Part shown: piece after piece, positions 1 to 5,931 of the stretch | Layout of the letters: each line of letters opens with the position of its first letter | How positions within the stretch are numbered: the stretch's first letter is position 1 | Assembly (NCBI GenBank): GCA_005884705.1 | Contig: VBAF01000118.1 | Location: 6,995-15,887 of the forward strand | From: Alphaproteobacteria bacterium | GTDB taxonomy: Bacteria > Pseudomonadota > Alphaproteobacteria > Reyranellales > Reyranellaceae | Length of the DNA: 8,893 nt | Reading direction: 5' to 3' | Notes under the pieces: generated by a model | Database searches by the model: none | The model's input: the letters and a program-made list of their open reading frames with translations, nothing else | Told to the model about the DNA's origin: nothing | Program-made: the position numbers and the translations under genes

Positions 1-201
1 GATCTGGCGCGCCTTGCTTTTGCGCGCGGTGGTGAGCTGGTTGTAGATCGATTCCTGCAGCGCATCACGGGCCCGGATGTAGCCCAGCACACCCGTGACC
101 AGCACGGCGACCGCCCCCAGCAGAAGCAGGATGGCGAACAGCCGGGCCGCCAGTCCCCAGCGCACCTGGGACGGAGGCGTTGCACTAAGGGGCGGGGACA
201 T
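1..201 (-). CDS. Membrane-anchored sensor protein, N-terminal fragment (cut by window edge)
   Basis: Sixty-seven codons are visible, starting at an ATG at 201 and running off the left edge without a stop. The protein has a short Pro/Ser-rich cytoplasmic start, then one strong membrane helix at about residues 19-42 (LFAILLLLGAVAVLVTGVLG). After it comes a polar stretch (YIRARDALQESIYNQLTTAR) of the kind that opens the extracytoplasmic sensor part of adenylate/guanylate cyclases, chemoreceptors and similar signal proteins. The output domain lies outside the window, so the class is inferred from the N-terminus only. The start codon overlaps the end of the upstream AI-2E-family gene by 17 bases, which suggests translational coupling. 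No clear Shine-Dalgarno is seen. An alternative GTG start at codon 13 also lacks one. Confidence 0.6.
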   Translation of the reverse strand, partial: MSPPLSATPPSQVRWGLAARLFAILLLLGAVAVLVTGVLGYIRARDALQESIYNQLTTARKSKARQI

Positions 202-1246
202 CGGTATCGGCGATCCAGTTCTGCAACAGGGTGTAGGTGATTGCCAGCATGACGGGGCCGAGGAACAGGCCGAGCAGGCCGAACGCCAGCAGGCCGCCGA
301 TCACGCCGACGAGGATGAGCAGAAGCGGGAGATCGGCGCCACGCTTGATCAGGAACGGGCGCAGGAAGTTGTCCATGGTCAGCGCCAGCACGGTGAAGAT
401 GGCGAGGATGATGCCGGGCACGGTCGCGCCGGTCGCAAACAGCCAGATCGTCGCCGGCAGCAGCACCAGGATCGGCCCGAGCTGGGCGATGCACAGCATC
501 AGGACGATCGCGCTCAAGATGCCGGCGTGCGGCACGCCGGTGAGCGCGAGGCCCGCGCCGGCGACCAGCGTCTGCGCGATGGCGGTGACCACGACGCCGA
601 GCGCCACGCTGCGGATCGCCTGCCCCGCCAGCACGACGACCTGCTCGCCGCGCGTCCCCGCCAGCCTTCGCCCGAAGCGGCGGCACCAGGTCGCTGCCGT
701 CTCACCGGAGGCGTAGAGCACGGCGGCAAGCGCGATGGTGATGAGCAGATGAACGACCATGCCGCCCGCGCTGCCGGCGACGGCGACGAACCAGTGCGTG
801 ATCGCGCCGACATAGGGCGTTGCCAGCCGGACGATCTCGGCAGCATCCTGGCCGGCAACCTTGGCCCATCGTTCGACGACCGTCCCGCCAACCAGCGGGA
901 TGTCGGCCACCCAGGGCGGCGGCGCCGGTACGTGGAAGTCGGGCACGGCAGCGACCAGCGCCATGATCCGGTCGGAATTCGCCACGATGGCGCCGATCGC
1001 AGCCGATAGCGGCAACACGACGATCAACAGCAGGCCGAGGGTCATCAGCGTAACCGTGAGGCCGCGCCGCCCGCCCAGGGCGGCCTGCAATCGCAGCATC
1101 AATGGCCAGGTGGCGACCACCAGGGTGGTCGCCCACACCAGGGCGCCGAGGAACGGCTGAACGACGAGAAACGACGCGGCGATCATGCCGACGATGCACA
1201 GAACTGCGAGCGTCGTGCGGGTGAGGTCGTTTCGTGTCTCGGCCAT
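185..1246 (-). CDS. ydiK: AI-2E family transporter, YdiK-like
   Basis: 353-aa polytopic inner-membrane protein of the AI-2E exporter family (PF01594). Visible features are a hydrophobic pair at about residues 12-48, a helix at 62-88, a soluble stretch at 90-145, a helix at 150-178, the central LAGTRGEQ...GQAIRSVALGVVVTA segment (195-222), and a long hydrophobic C-terminal half. That half ends in the family signature DNFLRPFLIKRGADLPLLL (292-310), then GVIGGLLAFGLLGLFLGP. From memory, length and wording follow Escherichia coli YdiK closely. Family members move small molecules or ions (some export autoinducer-2, others are Na+/H+ antiporters), and the substrate here cannot be read. The ATG at 1246 has an AGGGG Shine-Dalgarno five bases upstream. 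The end overlaps the next gene by 17 bases. The symbol reflects family resemblance, not proven orthology. Confidence 0.88.
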   Translation of the reverse strand: MAETRNDLTRTTLAVLCIVGMIAASFLVVQPFLGALVWATTLVVATWPLMLRLQAALGGRRGLTVTLMTLGLLLIVVLPLSAAIGAIVANSDRIMALVAAVPDFHVPAPPPWVADIPLVGGTVVERWAKVAGQDAAEIVRLATPYVGAITHWFVAVAGSAGGMVVHLLITIALAAVLYASGETAATWCRRFGRRLAGTRGEQVVVLAGQAIRSVALGVVVTAIAQTLVAGAGLALTGVPHAGILSAIVLMLCIAQLGPILVLLPATIWLFATGATVPGIILAIFTVLALTMDNFLRPFLIKRGADLPLLLILVGVIGGLLAFGLLGLFLGPVMLAITYTLLQNWIADTDVPAP

Positions 1247-1340
1247 GGCAGCCCCTACTTGACCACTTCCCGCGCGGCGACGCGACTCCGCCCGGTTCGG
1301 CGCGCCTTGTCGAGCGCCTCACGGCCCAAGCGCGCACCGA

Positions 1341-2537
1341 TCAGCGGGATCGCCCGTCATCGTGCCGCTTGGAGGCCCGGTGGCGCCTTGTGCCAGGCCT
1401 GGCCGCTTGACGCTCGCCGTAGTCGTACAGCGCCCGCATGAAGGACTGGTCGAACTCGCCCGACTTCGGCGCCGTGAAATCCGATCCGACATAGGCGAGG
1501 TTGTAGTCGACCTTGTCGCGTTGGGTGACGAAGTAGGTGCGCAGCACGTCGTTGCGCCCGCTGGTGGTCAGCATCGTCGTGATGGCGCGGCCGGCGATGG
1601 AGAGGGTGCGCCGCTCGCTCACCGCATAGTCCGGATCCAGCCTGGCGTTGCGGATGATGTAGGCGATGCGTTGGCGGTGGACGCCGACGGTGGCACTGTC
1701 GATCGACGGCGGATAGAGGAAGAGCTGGGCGATGGCGCCGCCATCGACATGCATCTCCTGGTATTTCTTGCCGTCGATCTCGACGTCGATAAGGACCGGC
1801 TGGAAGGCGCCCGGGATCGCCGCCGACGCGCGCAGGATCTTGCGGAACAGCTCGAGCGCGCCGGGATGGCCGCTGGCCGCGATCGCGCCCATGTTCCAGA
1901 TCACCGGACGCTGCGCGTCGAGATCGGTCGTGCCGATCATCAGCAGGCGGCCCATCTGATATTCCCGCGCGACCGCGTCGAGCATCTTCTGGTCGGCGTA
2001 GAGGCTGATGATCTCGGCGAGCGGACCGGTGTCGGCCATCGCGTCATCGAACAGGGCGGCCCTGAGCCCCCTCGCGCGATAGACTTTCTCGGGGGTCATG
2101 CTCGTATAGACTTCGCGCAGCGCCGGATCGTAGTCGCGTCCCAGGAAGGCGAAGGGCGCGATCAGGGCTCCCGTGCTGACCCCGGTCACCATCTTGAATT
2201 CGGGCCGCGTGCCGGTCCGGGTCCAGCCGTTCAGCAGGCCGGCCCCGAAGGCACCGTTGTCGCCGCCGCCCGAGACGGCGAGAAAGGCCACCGGCGGCAG
2301 CCGCGTGGTCGATCTGCCGGCAGCGCGCAGGACCGCCTGCTCGCGCTCGATCGACCGGATGCCCTCCTCCAACATCGCCTGGGGATCGCCATCGGCGTAA
2401 AAGCGGGCGTTGGCGAGGCCGAGCGGCAGGGCGCGCTCGGTGTCGGCTTGCGGCACCCCGGGCCCGCGCTCGGGAATCGAGCAGCCCGCGACGCCCAGCA
2501 TCAGCAGGACGAGAATGACGAGTTGGCTCGATTTCAC
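1341..2537 (-). CDS. Patatin-like phospholipase lipoprotein, C-terminus apparently frameshifted
   Basis: Predicted outer-envelope lipid acyl hydrolase (patatin family, PF01734). I place the start at GTG 2537, because GGAGAG lies five bases before it and it gives a compact lipoprotein signal peptide (VKSSQLVILVLLMLGVAGC, lipid-modified Cys19). An ATG at 2555 in the same frame would add six residues but has no better ribosome site. In GTG numbering, the oxyanion loop SGGGDNGAFGAG starts near residue 89, the nucleophile is Ser121 in GVSTG, and the dyad Asp265 is in DGG. All catalytic elements are therefore intact. The last 16 residues before the TGA at 1341 are basic and uncharacteristic. The adjacent frame from about 1405 to a TGA at 1357 instead encodes GQAWHKAPPGLQAAR, the usual style of ending in this family, so one base seems missing near 1400-1412. 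It lies between the HdeA-like gene (40 bases upstream) and the AI-2E gene. Confidence 0.87.
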   Translation of the reverse strand: MKSSQLVILVLLMLGVAGCSIPERGPGVPQADTERALPLGLANARFYADGDPQAMLEEGIRSIEREQAVLRAAGRSTTRLPPVAFLAVSGGGDNGAFGAGLLNGWTRTGTRPEFKMVTGVSTGALIAPFAFLGRDYDPALREVYTSMTPEKVYRARGLRAALFDDAMADTGPLAEIISLYADQKMLDAVAREYQMGRLLMIGTTDLDAQRPVIWNMGAIAASGHPGALELFRKILRASAAIPGAFQPVLIDVEIDGKKYQEMHVDGGAIAQLFLYPPSIDSATVGVHRQRIAYIIRNARLDPDYAVSERRTLSIAGRAITTMLTTSGRNDVLRTYFVTQRDKVDYNLAYVGSDFTAPKSGEFDQSFMRALYDYGERQAARPGTRRHRASKRHDDGRSR

Positions 2538-2577
2538 GAGCGCTCTCCCCGACATGAATGGGATGGGCCGGCGCCGG

Positions 2578-2907
2578 CTATTGCCGTTTCGGCAGCTTGG
2601 CCAGCTCCGCCACGATGGCGCGGTCGATCACCGTGAACAGGTAGGCGTCGGGCGCCAGCGTGCAGCCACCGCGGACCAGCAGGGCAAGCTGGGCGCCCGG
2701 CTCGCCGTCGGGAATGGCGACGCCGCGATGGCGCGCGGCATGCTCGGCGAGAGAAAGCGCCAGCATCTTGCGTGCCTCGGGCTGCATGGCGTGCGCCTCG
2801 CGGCAGGTGATGTAGGCAGCCTGGTCGAAGTTGAGCGGCGGCACCTGCGCCTGGGCGGAAGCCGGCGCTGCCAGCACGGCGGCGGCAACAAGCCACTTGA
2901 ACGTCAT
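2578..2907 (-). CDS. Exported HdeA/HdeB-like small periplasmic protein
   Basis: 109-aa protein with a clear Sec signal peptide (MTFKWLVAAAVLAAPASA, cleavage expected after residue 18), leaving about 91 mature residues. The mature part has two cysteines, Cys35 (AYITCREA) and Cys82 (RGGCTLAP), bracketing a helical region. The pattern of D..xxTC.....M......L...L.EH, then GGC..AP......ID.AI, resembles the HdeA/HdeB acid-stress chaperone family, whose members hold their small helical fold with one disulfide. The resemblance is in pattern only, so the function is tentative. The start at 2907 has an AGGGAG site eight bases upstream; reading the open frame further upstream runs into the glycine-zipper gene and gives arginine-rich, non-protein-like sequence. 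It lies 14 bases after the glycine-zipper lipoprotein gene and is probably cotranscribed with it. Confidence 0.72.
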   Translation of the reverse strand: MTFKWLVAAAVLAAPASAQAQVPPLNFDQAAYITCREAHAMQPEARKMLALSLAEHAARHRGVAIPDGEPGAQLALLVRGGCTLAPDAYLFTVIDRAIVAELAKLPKRQ

Positions 2908-2921
2908 ATCCGGAACTCCCT

Positions 2922-3131
2922 CTACTTGCCGATCGCGCTGCCGCCGAGATAGCCGACGGCGCCGCCGATCAGGCCGGCGCCGACCACCTGGCCGAAGCTG
3001 CCGCCCGCCACCATGCCGATGCCGGCGCCCAGGGCGCCGCCTGTGACCGCACCTTTTTGCCCTGTCGACATGTTCTCGCAGCCGGCCAGCATGCCGACCA
3101 GCGCGAGCAGCGTCAGTCCTCTCTTGATCAT
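2922..3131 (-). CDS. Small glycine-zipper lipoprotein
   Basis: 69-aa lipoprotein. The signal peptide MIKRGLTLLALVGMLAGC ends in a lipobox with the acylated Cys18. A short linker (ENMSTGQKG) follows. The remainder is a glycine-zipper hairpin: two Gly/Ala-rich membrane-active segments (about residues 29-43 and 48-67, with repeated GxxxG spacing such as GGALGAGIGM and GAGLIGGAVGYLGG). It belongs to the broad YmgG / 17-kDa surface antigen-like glycine-zipper group, found in the outer membrane of many proteobacteria and often linked to envelope integrity; no specific activity can be assigned. The ATG at 3131 has a GGGGGA stretch six bases upstream. It is the first gene of the minus-strand envelope block, so the block's promoter should lie in the 131 bases between it and the divergent transporter. 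Confidence 0.85.
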   Translation of the reverse strand: MIKRGLTLLALVGMLAGCENMSTGQKGAVTGGALGAGIGMVAGGSFGQVVGAGLIGGAVGYLGGSAIGK

Positions 3132-3262
3132 CGTCTGTCCCCCGCGTTGTCGCCCGATCCGCGGGCAACTACCAGCAGCACTATCATCAAAACGCTTTTT
3201 CCACGAGCCCGGCGGGGCGCCGTCTCGGTCATCCGGCCGTAACGTGATAGGACCGCACGGGC
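3132..3262. other. Divergent intergenic region, candidate promoters
   Basis: These 131 bases separate the minus-strand envelope block from the plus-strand transporter and must hold promoters for both. No convincing -35/-10 pair could be picked by eye. An imperfect inverted repeat lies at 3146-3169: GTT then GCCCG, a five-base spacer, CGGGC then AAC, with GTC unpaired on one side. It would fall in the leader of the minus-strand transcript and could be an operator or an mRNA hairpin. The stretch around 3180-3200 is the most A/T-rich part and the likeliest promoter core. Confidence 0.4.
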
Positions 3263-4108
3263 ATGACTCGTCTGATCGTCGTCACCACGCTTGCGATGCT
3301 GGCCTTCGCCGGCAACTCGCTGCTCTGCCGCGTGGCGCTGCGCGACACCGCGATCGATGCCGCGAGCTTCACCGCGATCCGGCTCGCCTCCGGCGCGCTG
3401 GTGCTGGCGCTGATCGTGCGTGCGCGCGGCGGCCGGGCGGGAAGCGCCGGCAGCTGGCCGGCCGCCGCCTGCCTGTTCGGCTACGCCGCCGGCTTCTCCT
3501 TCGCCTATCGCGAGCTCTCGGCCGCGACCGGCGCGCTGCTGCTGTTCGGCGCGGTGCAGACGGCGATGCTGTCGTGGGGCCTCGCATCAGGCGAGCGGCT
3601 GCGCACGCTGCAGATCGCCGGCCTGCTGATCGCGGTCGGCGGCCTGGTCTACATGCTGCTGCCGGGTCTCAGCGCGCCGCCGCTCGAGGGCGCCGCCTTC
3701 ATGATCGCGGCCGGCGTCTGCTGGGCGGGCTATTCCCTGCTCGGCCGCGGCACCAAGGACGCGACCGCCGCCACCGCCGGCAACTTCCTGCGCGCCGTGC
3801 CCTTCGCCGCGGCCTTGAGCCTGGCGATGGCGGCGGGAGTGAACACGGCCACGGCGGTCGACCGGACCGGCGCGCTCTACGCCGTCGTGTCGGGCGCCAT
3901 CACCTCGGGCCTCGGCTACGTGCTGTGGTATGCCGCCCTGCCCTTCCTCACCGCGGCGTCGGCAGCGGTGATCCAGCTCAGCGTGCCGGCAATCGCGGCG
4001 CTGGGCGGCGTGGTGCTGCTGGCCGAGCCGCTGTCGAGCCGCTTGGTGATCGCTTCCGTCACAATCCTGGGCGGCATCGCGCTGACCATCTTGCGTCCCC
4101 GTACCTGA
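3263..4108 (+). CDS. EamA/DMT-superfamily transporter
   Basis: 281-aa inner-membrane protein of the drug/metabolite transporter superfamily with the typical duplicated EamA domain (PF00892) and about ten hydrophobic helices. They fall near residues 4-22, 36-53, 67-83, 88-106, 116-134, 143-161, 177-193, 204-226, 230-251 and 260-277. Family-typical wording includes the first helix LAMLAFAGNSLLCRVALR, the middle-repeat motif AAGVCWAGYSLLGRG, and the late LLAEPLS motif with the conserved Glu-Pro. Such proteins usually export amino acids, metabolites or drugs; the substrate cannot be inferred. The ATG at 3263 has only a weak AGGA about ten bases upstream. The amidohydrolase gene begins 33 bases after the stop on the same strand, so the two probably share a transcript. 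Confidence 0.9.
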   Translation: MTRLIVVTTLAMLAFAGNSLLCRVALRDTAIDAASFTAIRLASGALVLALIVRARGGRAGSAGSWPAAACLFGYAAGFSFAYRELSAATGALLLFGAVQTAMLSWGLASGERLRTLQIAGLLIAVGGLVYMLLPGLSAPPLEGAAFMIAAGVCWAGYSLLGRGTKDATAATAGNFLRAVPFAAALSLAMAAGVNTATAVDRTGALYAVVSGAITSGLGYVLWYAALPFLTAASAAVIQLSVPAIAALGGVVLLAEPLSSRLVIASVTILGGIALTILRPRT

Positions 4109-4141
4109 CGGGCGGATGATCGGCGCCCAGGAGGAACGGTT

Positions 4142-5281
4142 ATGAAGTACGACGTCATCTCCGCCGACGGCCATGTCGACCTGATCTGGCTGCCGCCCGA
4201 TCTCTTCACCAAGAACGCCTCGGCGGCGCTCAAGGATCGCATGCCCCACGTCGTCGAGGGGCCGAAGGGACTTGAATGGGTGAGCGCCAAGGGCGCCAAG
4301 TTCGGCCTGGTCAACGGCATGGGCTCGGCCGGCCGCGAGTACGTCCCCGGAGTCATCCACCGCTCCGATCGCATGGCCTCGACCGGCCTCTATGACGACG
4401 GCAAGAAGGGCATCCGCCGCCTGACCGACGTCGACCTGCGGCTCAAGGATCAGGACCGCGACGGCGTGCAGGCCGAGATCCTGTACGGCGTGCTGGGCTC
4501 GAGCGGCCGGCTGAACGACCCCGAGGCGGCACTGGAGATGCTGCGCATCTACAACGACTGGCTGCACGACTTCTGCAAGGCCGCGCCCGACCGGCTGGTC
4601 GGCCTGGCCAACCTGCCGAACTACAACATGGAGGAATCGGTCGCCGAGGCGATGCGCTGCGCCAAGCGCGGCGTGCGCGGCTTCGACATCGCCAACCGGC
4701 CCGACATGACCCCCCTGTGGGACGAGCATTGGGAGCCGCTGTGGAAGTTCGCCCACGAGACCGGCATTCCGCTGCACTTCCACACCATCGGCGGCCGCTC
4801 GCCCGATTACTCGAAGATGCAGCAGCACATCGTGCGGCGCGTGCAGGCCGTGCACATCACCGGCTTCCAGATGCACATGAGCACCATGCTGATGGGGCTG
4901 ATCTTCTCCGGCGCGCCGGAACGCTATCCCAACCTCAAGATCGTGATCGGCGAGGCCGGACTCGGCTGGATCCCCTACGTGCTGCAGCACATGGACCTCG
5001 AATGGGAGGACCAGTTCCAGGACCTCGATCTCAAGATGAAGCCCAGCGAGTACTGGTACCGGCAATTCTATGCCACCTACCAGACCGACCCGGTCGGCGT
5101 GGAACTGCTCCACCATCTGGGCGAGGACAACGTCATGTGGGGGTCCGACTTCCCGCACCCCGACGGCATCTGGCCCGACAGCCAGGAGTTCCTGACCCGC
5201 GAGCTGACCGGCGTCTCGGCCGAGGCCAAACGCAAGATCGTCCGCGACAACGCGCTGAAGCTCTATCGTCTCGGCAACTAG
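4142..5281 (+). CDS. Metal-dependent amidohydrolase family protein (PF04909 type)
   Basis: 379-aa cytoplasmic protein of the amidohydrolase_2 / ACMSD-like TIM-barrel family, which includes hydrolases and nonoxidative decarboxylases. Visible elements are the first-strand motif ISADGHVDL (Asp9, His11; this subgroup has D-x-H where others have H-x-H), LHFHTIGG with His212 and His214, HITGFQMHMS (238-247), KIVIGEAGLGWIP with Glu271, and the C-terminal catalytic-Asp motif MWGSDFPHPDG (Asp336). Length is normal for the subgroup, and no signal peptide is present. Start choice is secure: AGGAGGAA sits five bases before the ATG. Substrate is unknown; such genes often act in breakdown of aromatic or cyclic compounds. 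The last base of its TAG stop begins a hairpin, and a repeat-rich terminator-like region follows. Confidence 0.88.
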   Translation: MKYDVISADGHVDLIWLPPDLFTKNASAALKDRMPHVVEGPKGLEWVSAKGAKFGLVNGMGSAGREYVPGVIHRSDRMASTGLYDDGKKGIRRLTDVDLRLKDQDRDGVQAEILYGVLGSSGRLNDPEAALEMLRIYNDWLHDFCKAAPDRLVGLANLPNYNMEESVAEAMRCAKRGVRGFDIANRPDMTPLWDEHWEPLWKFAHETGIPLHFHTIGGRSPDYSKMQQHIVRRVQAVHITGFQMHMSTMLMGLIFSGAPERYPNLKIVIGEAGLGWIPYVLQHMDLEWEDQFQDLDLKMKPSEYWYRQFYATYQTDPVGVELLHHLGEDNVMWGSDFPHPDGIWPDSQEFLTRELTGVSAEAKRKIVRDNALKLYRLGN

Positions 5282-5309
5282 AGTCTTTCCGCCTTAGGCG
5301 GAAACACTC
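5281..5309 (+). terminator. Hairpin directly after the amidohydrolase stop codon
   Basis: TTTCCGCC (5286-5293) and GGCGGAAA (5297-5304) form a perfect 8-bp stem with a TTA loop. The stem extends by GAGT/ACTC across one C-C mismatch, and it begins at the last base of the stop codon. No T-tract follows, so it may be a 3'-end stabiliser or a weak or bidirectional terminator rather than a classic intrinsic one. Confidence 0.5.
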
Positions 5310-5315
5310 CAGCCC

Positions 5316-5438
5316 GCGTCCCAACCACCTTGGGACGCCTCGGATGCCGATTCCATAAGGTTTTTACCTCCGCGTCCCAGAATTCCGCCCCACCCCCGGG
5401 GTGGGACGGTCTGGGACGCCTGGAACGCCTGGGACGGT
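5316..5438. repeat. Cluster of inverted and direct TGGGACG repeats between convergent genes
   Basis: A seven-base motif TGGGACG occurs seven times (one degenerate) in about 120 bases on both strands. GCGTCCCAA (5316-5324) pairs perfectly with TTGGGACGC (5330-5338) over a CCACC loop. GCGTCCCAG (5372-5380) pairs with CTGGGACGC (5411-5419), enclosing a further G/C hairpin with arms CCCACCCC and GGGGTGGG around 5389-5406. At 5402, 5412, 5421 and 5430 the motif repeats in tandem with a 9-10 base period. The location between convergent genes suits a bidirectional terminator; the motif density suits a dispersed palindromic repeat. A small AGGT-TTTT-ACCT inverted repeat lies at 5358-5369. Confidence 0.65.
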
Positions 5439-5452
5439 GAAACTGCAAATAC

Positions 5453-5860
5453 CTACAGCGCCCTGATCTCGGCGACCTGCTGGTTGAGCCCGATCCTGCG
5501 GCTGCAGGCCGGCCAATGCGAAGCGCCGTCGCGCTCGAAGATCATGTACTTGGCGAGCGCCGCGGCCTGGCCGTAGTCGTTGGCGATCGCCACCGCCTCC
5601 TGGGCGGAGATGGTGCGGCCGTCGCGCTCCCTCACGTAAGCGACCACGGTGCGCGGCTCGAACTGGAAGCGCCCGGCGTAGCGGCTGCGGCCGACCCCTT
5701 CCCCGCCGGCGCCGCTTTCACAGGCGGCGAGCTGGGCGATCGCGGCGTCCTTGCGTTGCTCGATCAGGAGCGCACGGTCGGCCTGCGGAGGGGGCGCCGG
5801 CGTCTTGGCGCAGGCGGCGGCAAGCAGGAGCGGCAGGAGCAGCAGCGGCCGAAAGGTCAT
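5453..5860 (-). CDS. Rpf/lysozyme-like lipoprotein, second paralogue
   Basis: 135-aa lipoprotein: signal peptide MTFRPLLLLPLLLAAAC with lipidated Cys17, a short Pro-rich linker (TPAPPPQ), then a compact domain from about residue 33. The domain carries ACESG (Cys47, candidate catalytic Glu48), YAGRFQFEPRTV (61-72), an alpha-helical middle (QEAVAIANDYGQAAALAKYMIF) and HWPACSRRIGL (115-125, Cys119). It is plainly a paralogue of the gene just upstream, but its segment between CESG and GRFQF is five residues shorter. By pattern the domain matches Rpf-type transglycosylases, with the Glu after the first Cys as catalyst and the two Cys as a disulfide. Peptidoglycan cleavage is therefore the likely role, inferred rather than shown. 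The start ATG at 5860 has no good Shine-Dalgarno and sits in a predicted hairpin loop. The gap to the upstream paralogue is 71 bases. Confidence 0.82.
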   Translation of the reverse strand: MTFRPLLLLPLLLAAACAKTPAPPPQADRALLIEQRKDAAIAQLAACESGAGGEGVGRSRYAGRFQFEPRTVVAYVRERDGRTISAQEAVAIANDYGQAAALAKYMIFERDGASHWPACSRRIGLNQQVAEIRAL

Positions 5861-5868
5861 GGCCGGCT
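5844..5868 (-). promoter_or_regulatory. Possible start-codon hairpin of second Rpf-like gene
   Basis: In the transcript, AGCCGGCC (5868-5861) can pair with GGCCGCT (5850-5844) with one bulged C. This places the start codon at the beginning of the ten-base loop. It is weaker and more likely to arise by chance in GC-rich DNA than the hairpin at the first paralogue's start, but the geometry is the same. Confidence 0.3.
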
Positions 5869-5879
5869 GAAGACCACAC

Positions 5880-5895
5880 CGCGCCGCCCGGCGCG
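5880..5895. repeat. GC-rich inverted repeat between the two Rpf-like genes
   Basis: CGCGCCG (5880-5886) and CGGCGCG (5889-5895) form a perfect 7-bp inverted repeat with a two-base centre, in the 71-base gap between the paralogues. It could fold in the shared transcript and act as a processing or attenuation site. There is no T-tract on the minus-strand transcript. Confidence 0.4.
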
Positions 5896-5931
5896 AGCGA
5901 CCGTTTTGTGCGCGAGCCCTGCGGCGAAGTC

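Noticed and set aside
95..1009. Plus-strand open frame of 304 codons opposite the AI-2E gene
   Set aside because: Its translation is an Arg/Gln/Asp-rich GC-shadow with no domain pattern, and the minus strand carries a clear membrane protein family.
1362..2636. Plus-strand 424-codon open frame opposite the phospholipase
   Set aside because: It is antisense to a gene with an intact catalytic dyad and lipobox; the composition (repeated RR, GG, HR) is typical of shadow frames in GC-rich DNA.
2908..3168. N-terminal extension of the HdeA-like gene to 3168
   Set aside because: The extension overlaps the glycine-zipper gene in another frame and is Arg-rich; the start at 2907 has a ribosome site and gives a proper signal peptide.
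3170..3262. Sigma-70-type promoter upstream of the transporter or the lipoprotein
   Set aside because: No -35/-10 pair with acceptable spacing could be defended by eye, so only the region is reported.
3587..5158. Minus-strand 523-codon open frame opposite the transporter and amidohydrolase
   Set aside because: It spans two well-supported plus-strand genes and their gap, with no recognisable motif.
5316..5438. CRISPR-like array from the repeated TGGGACG units
   Set aside because: Units are only 7-9 bases, occur on both strands and lack regular unique spacers; there are no cas genes.
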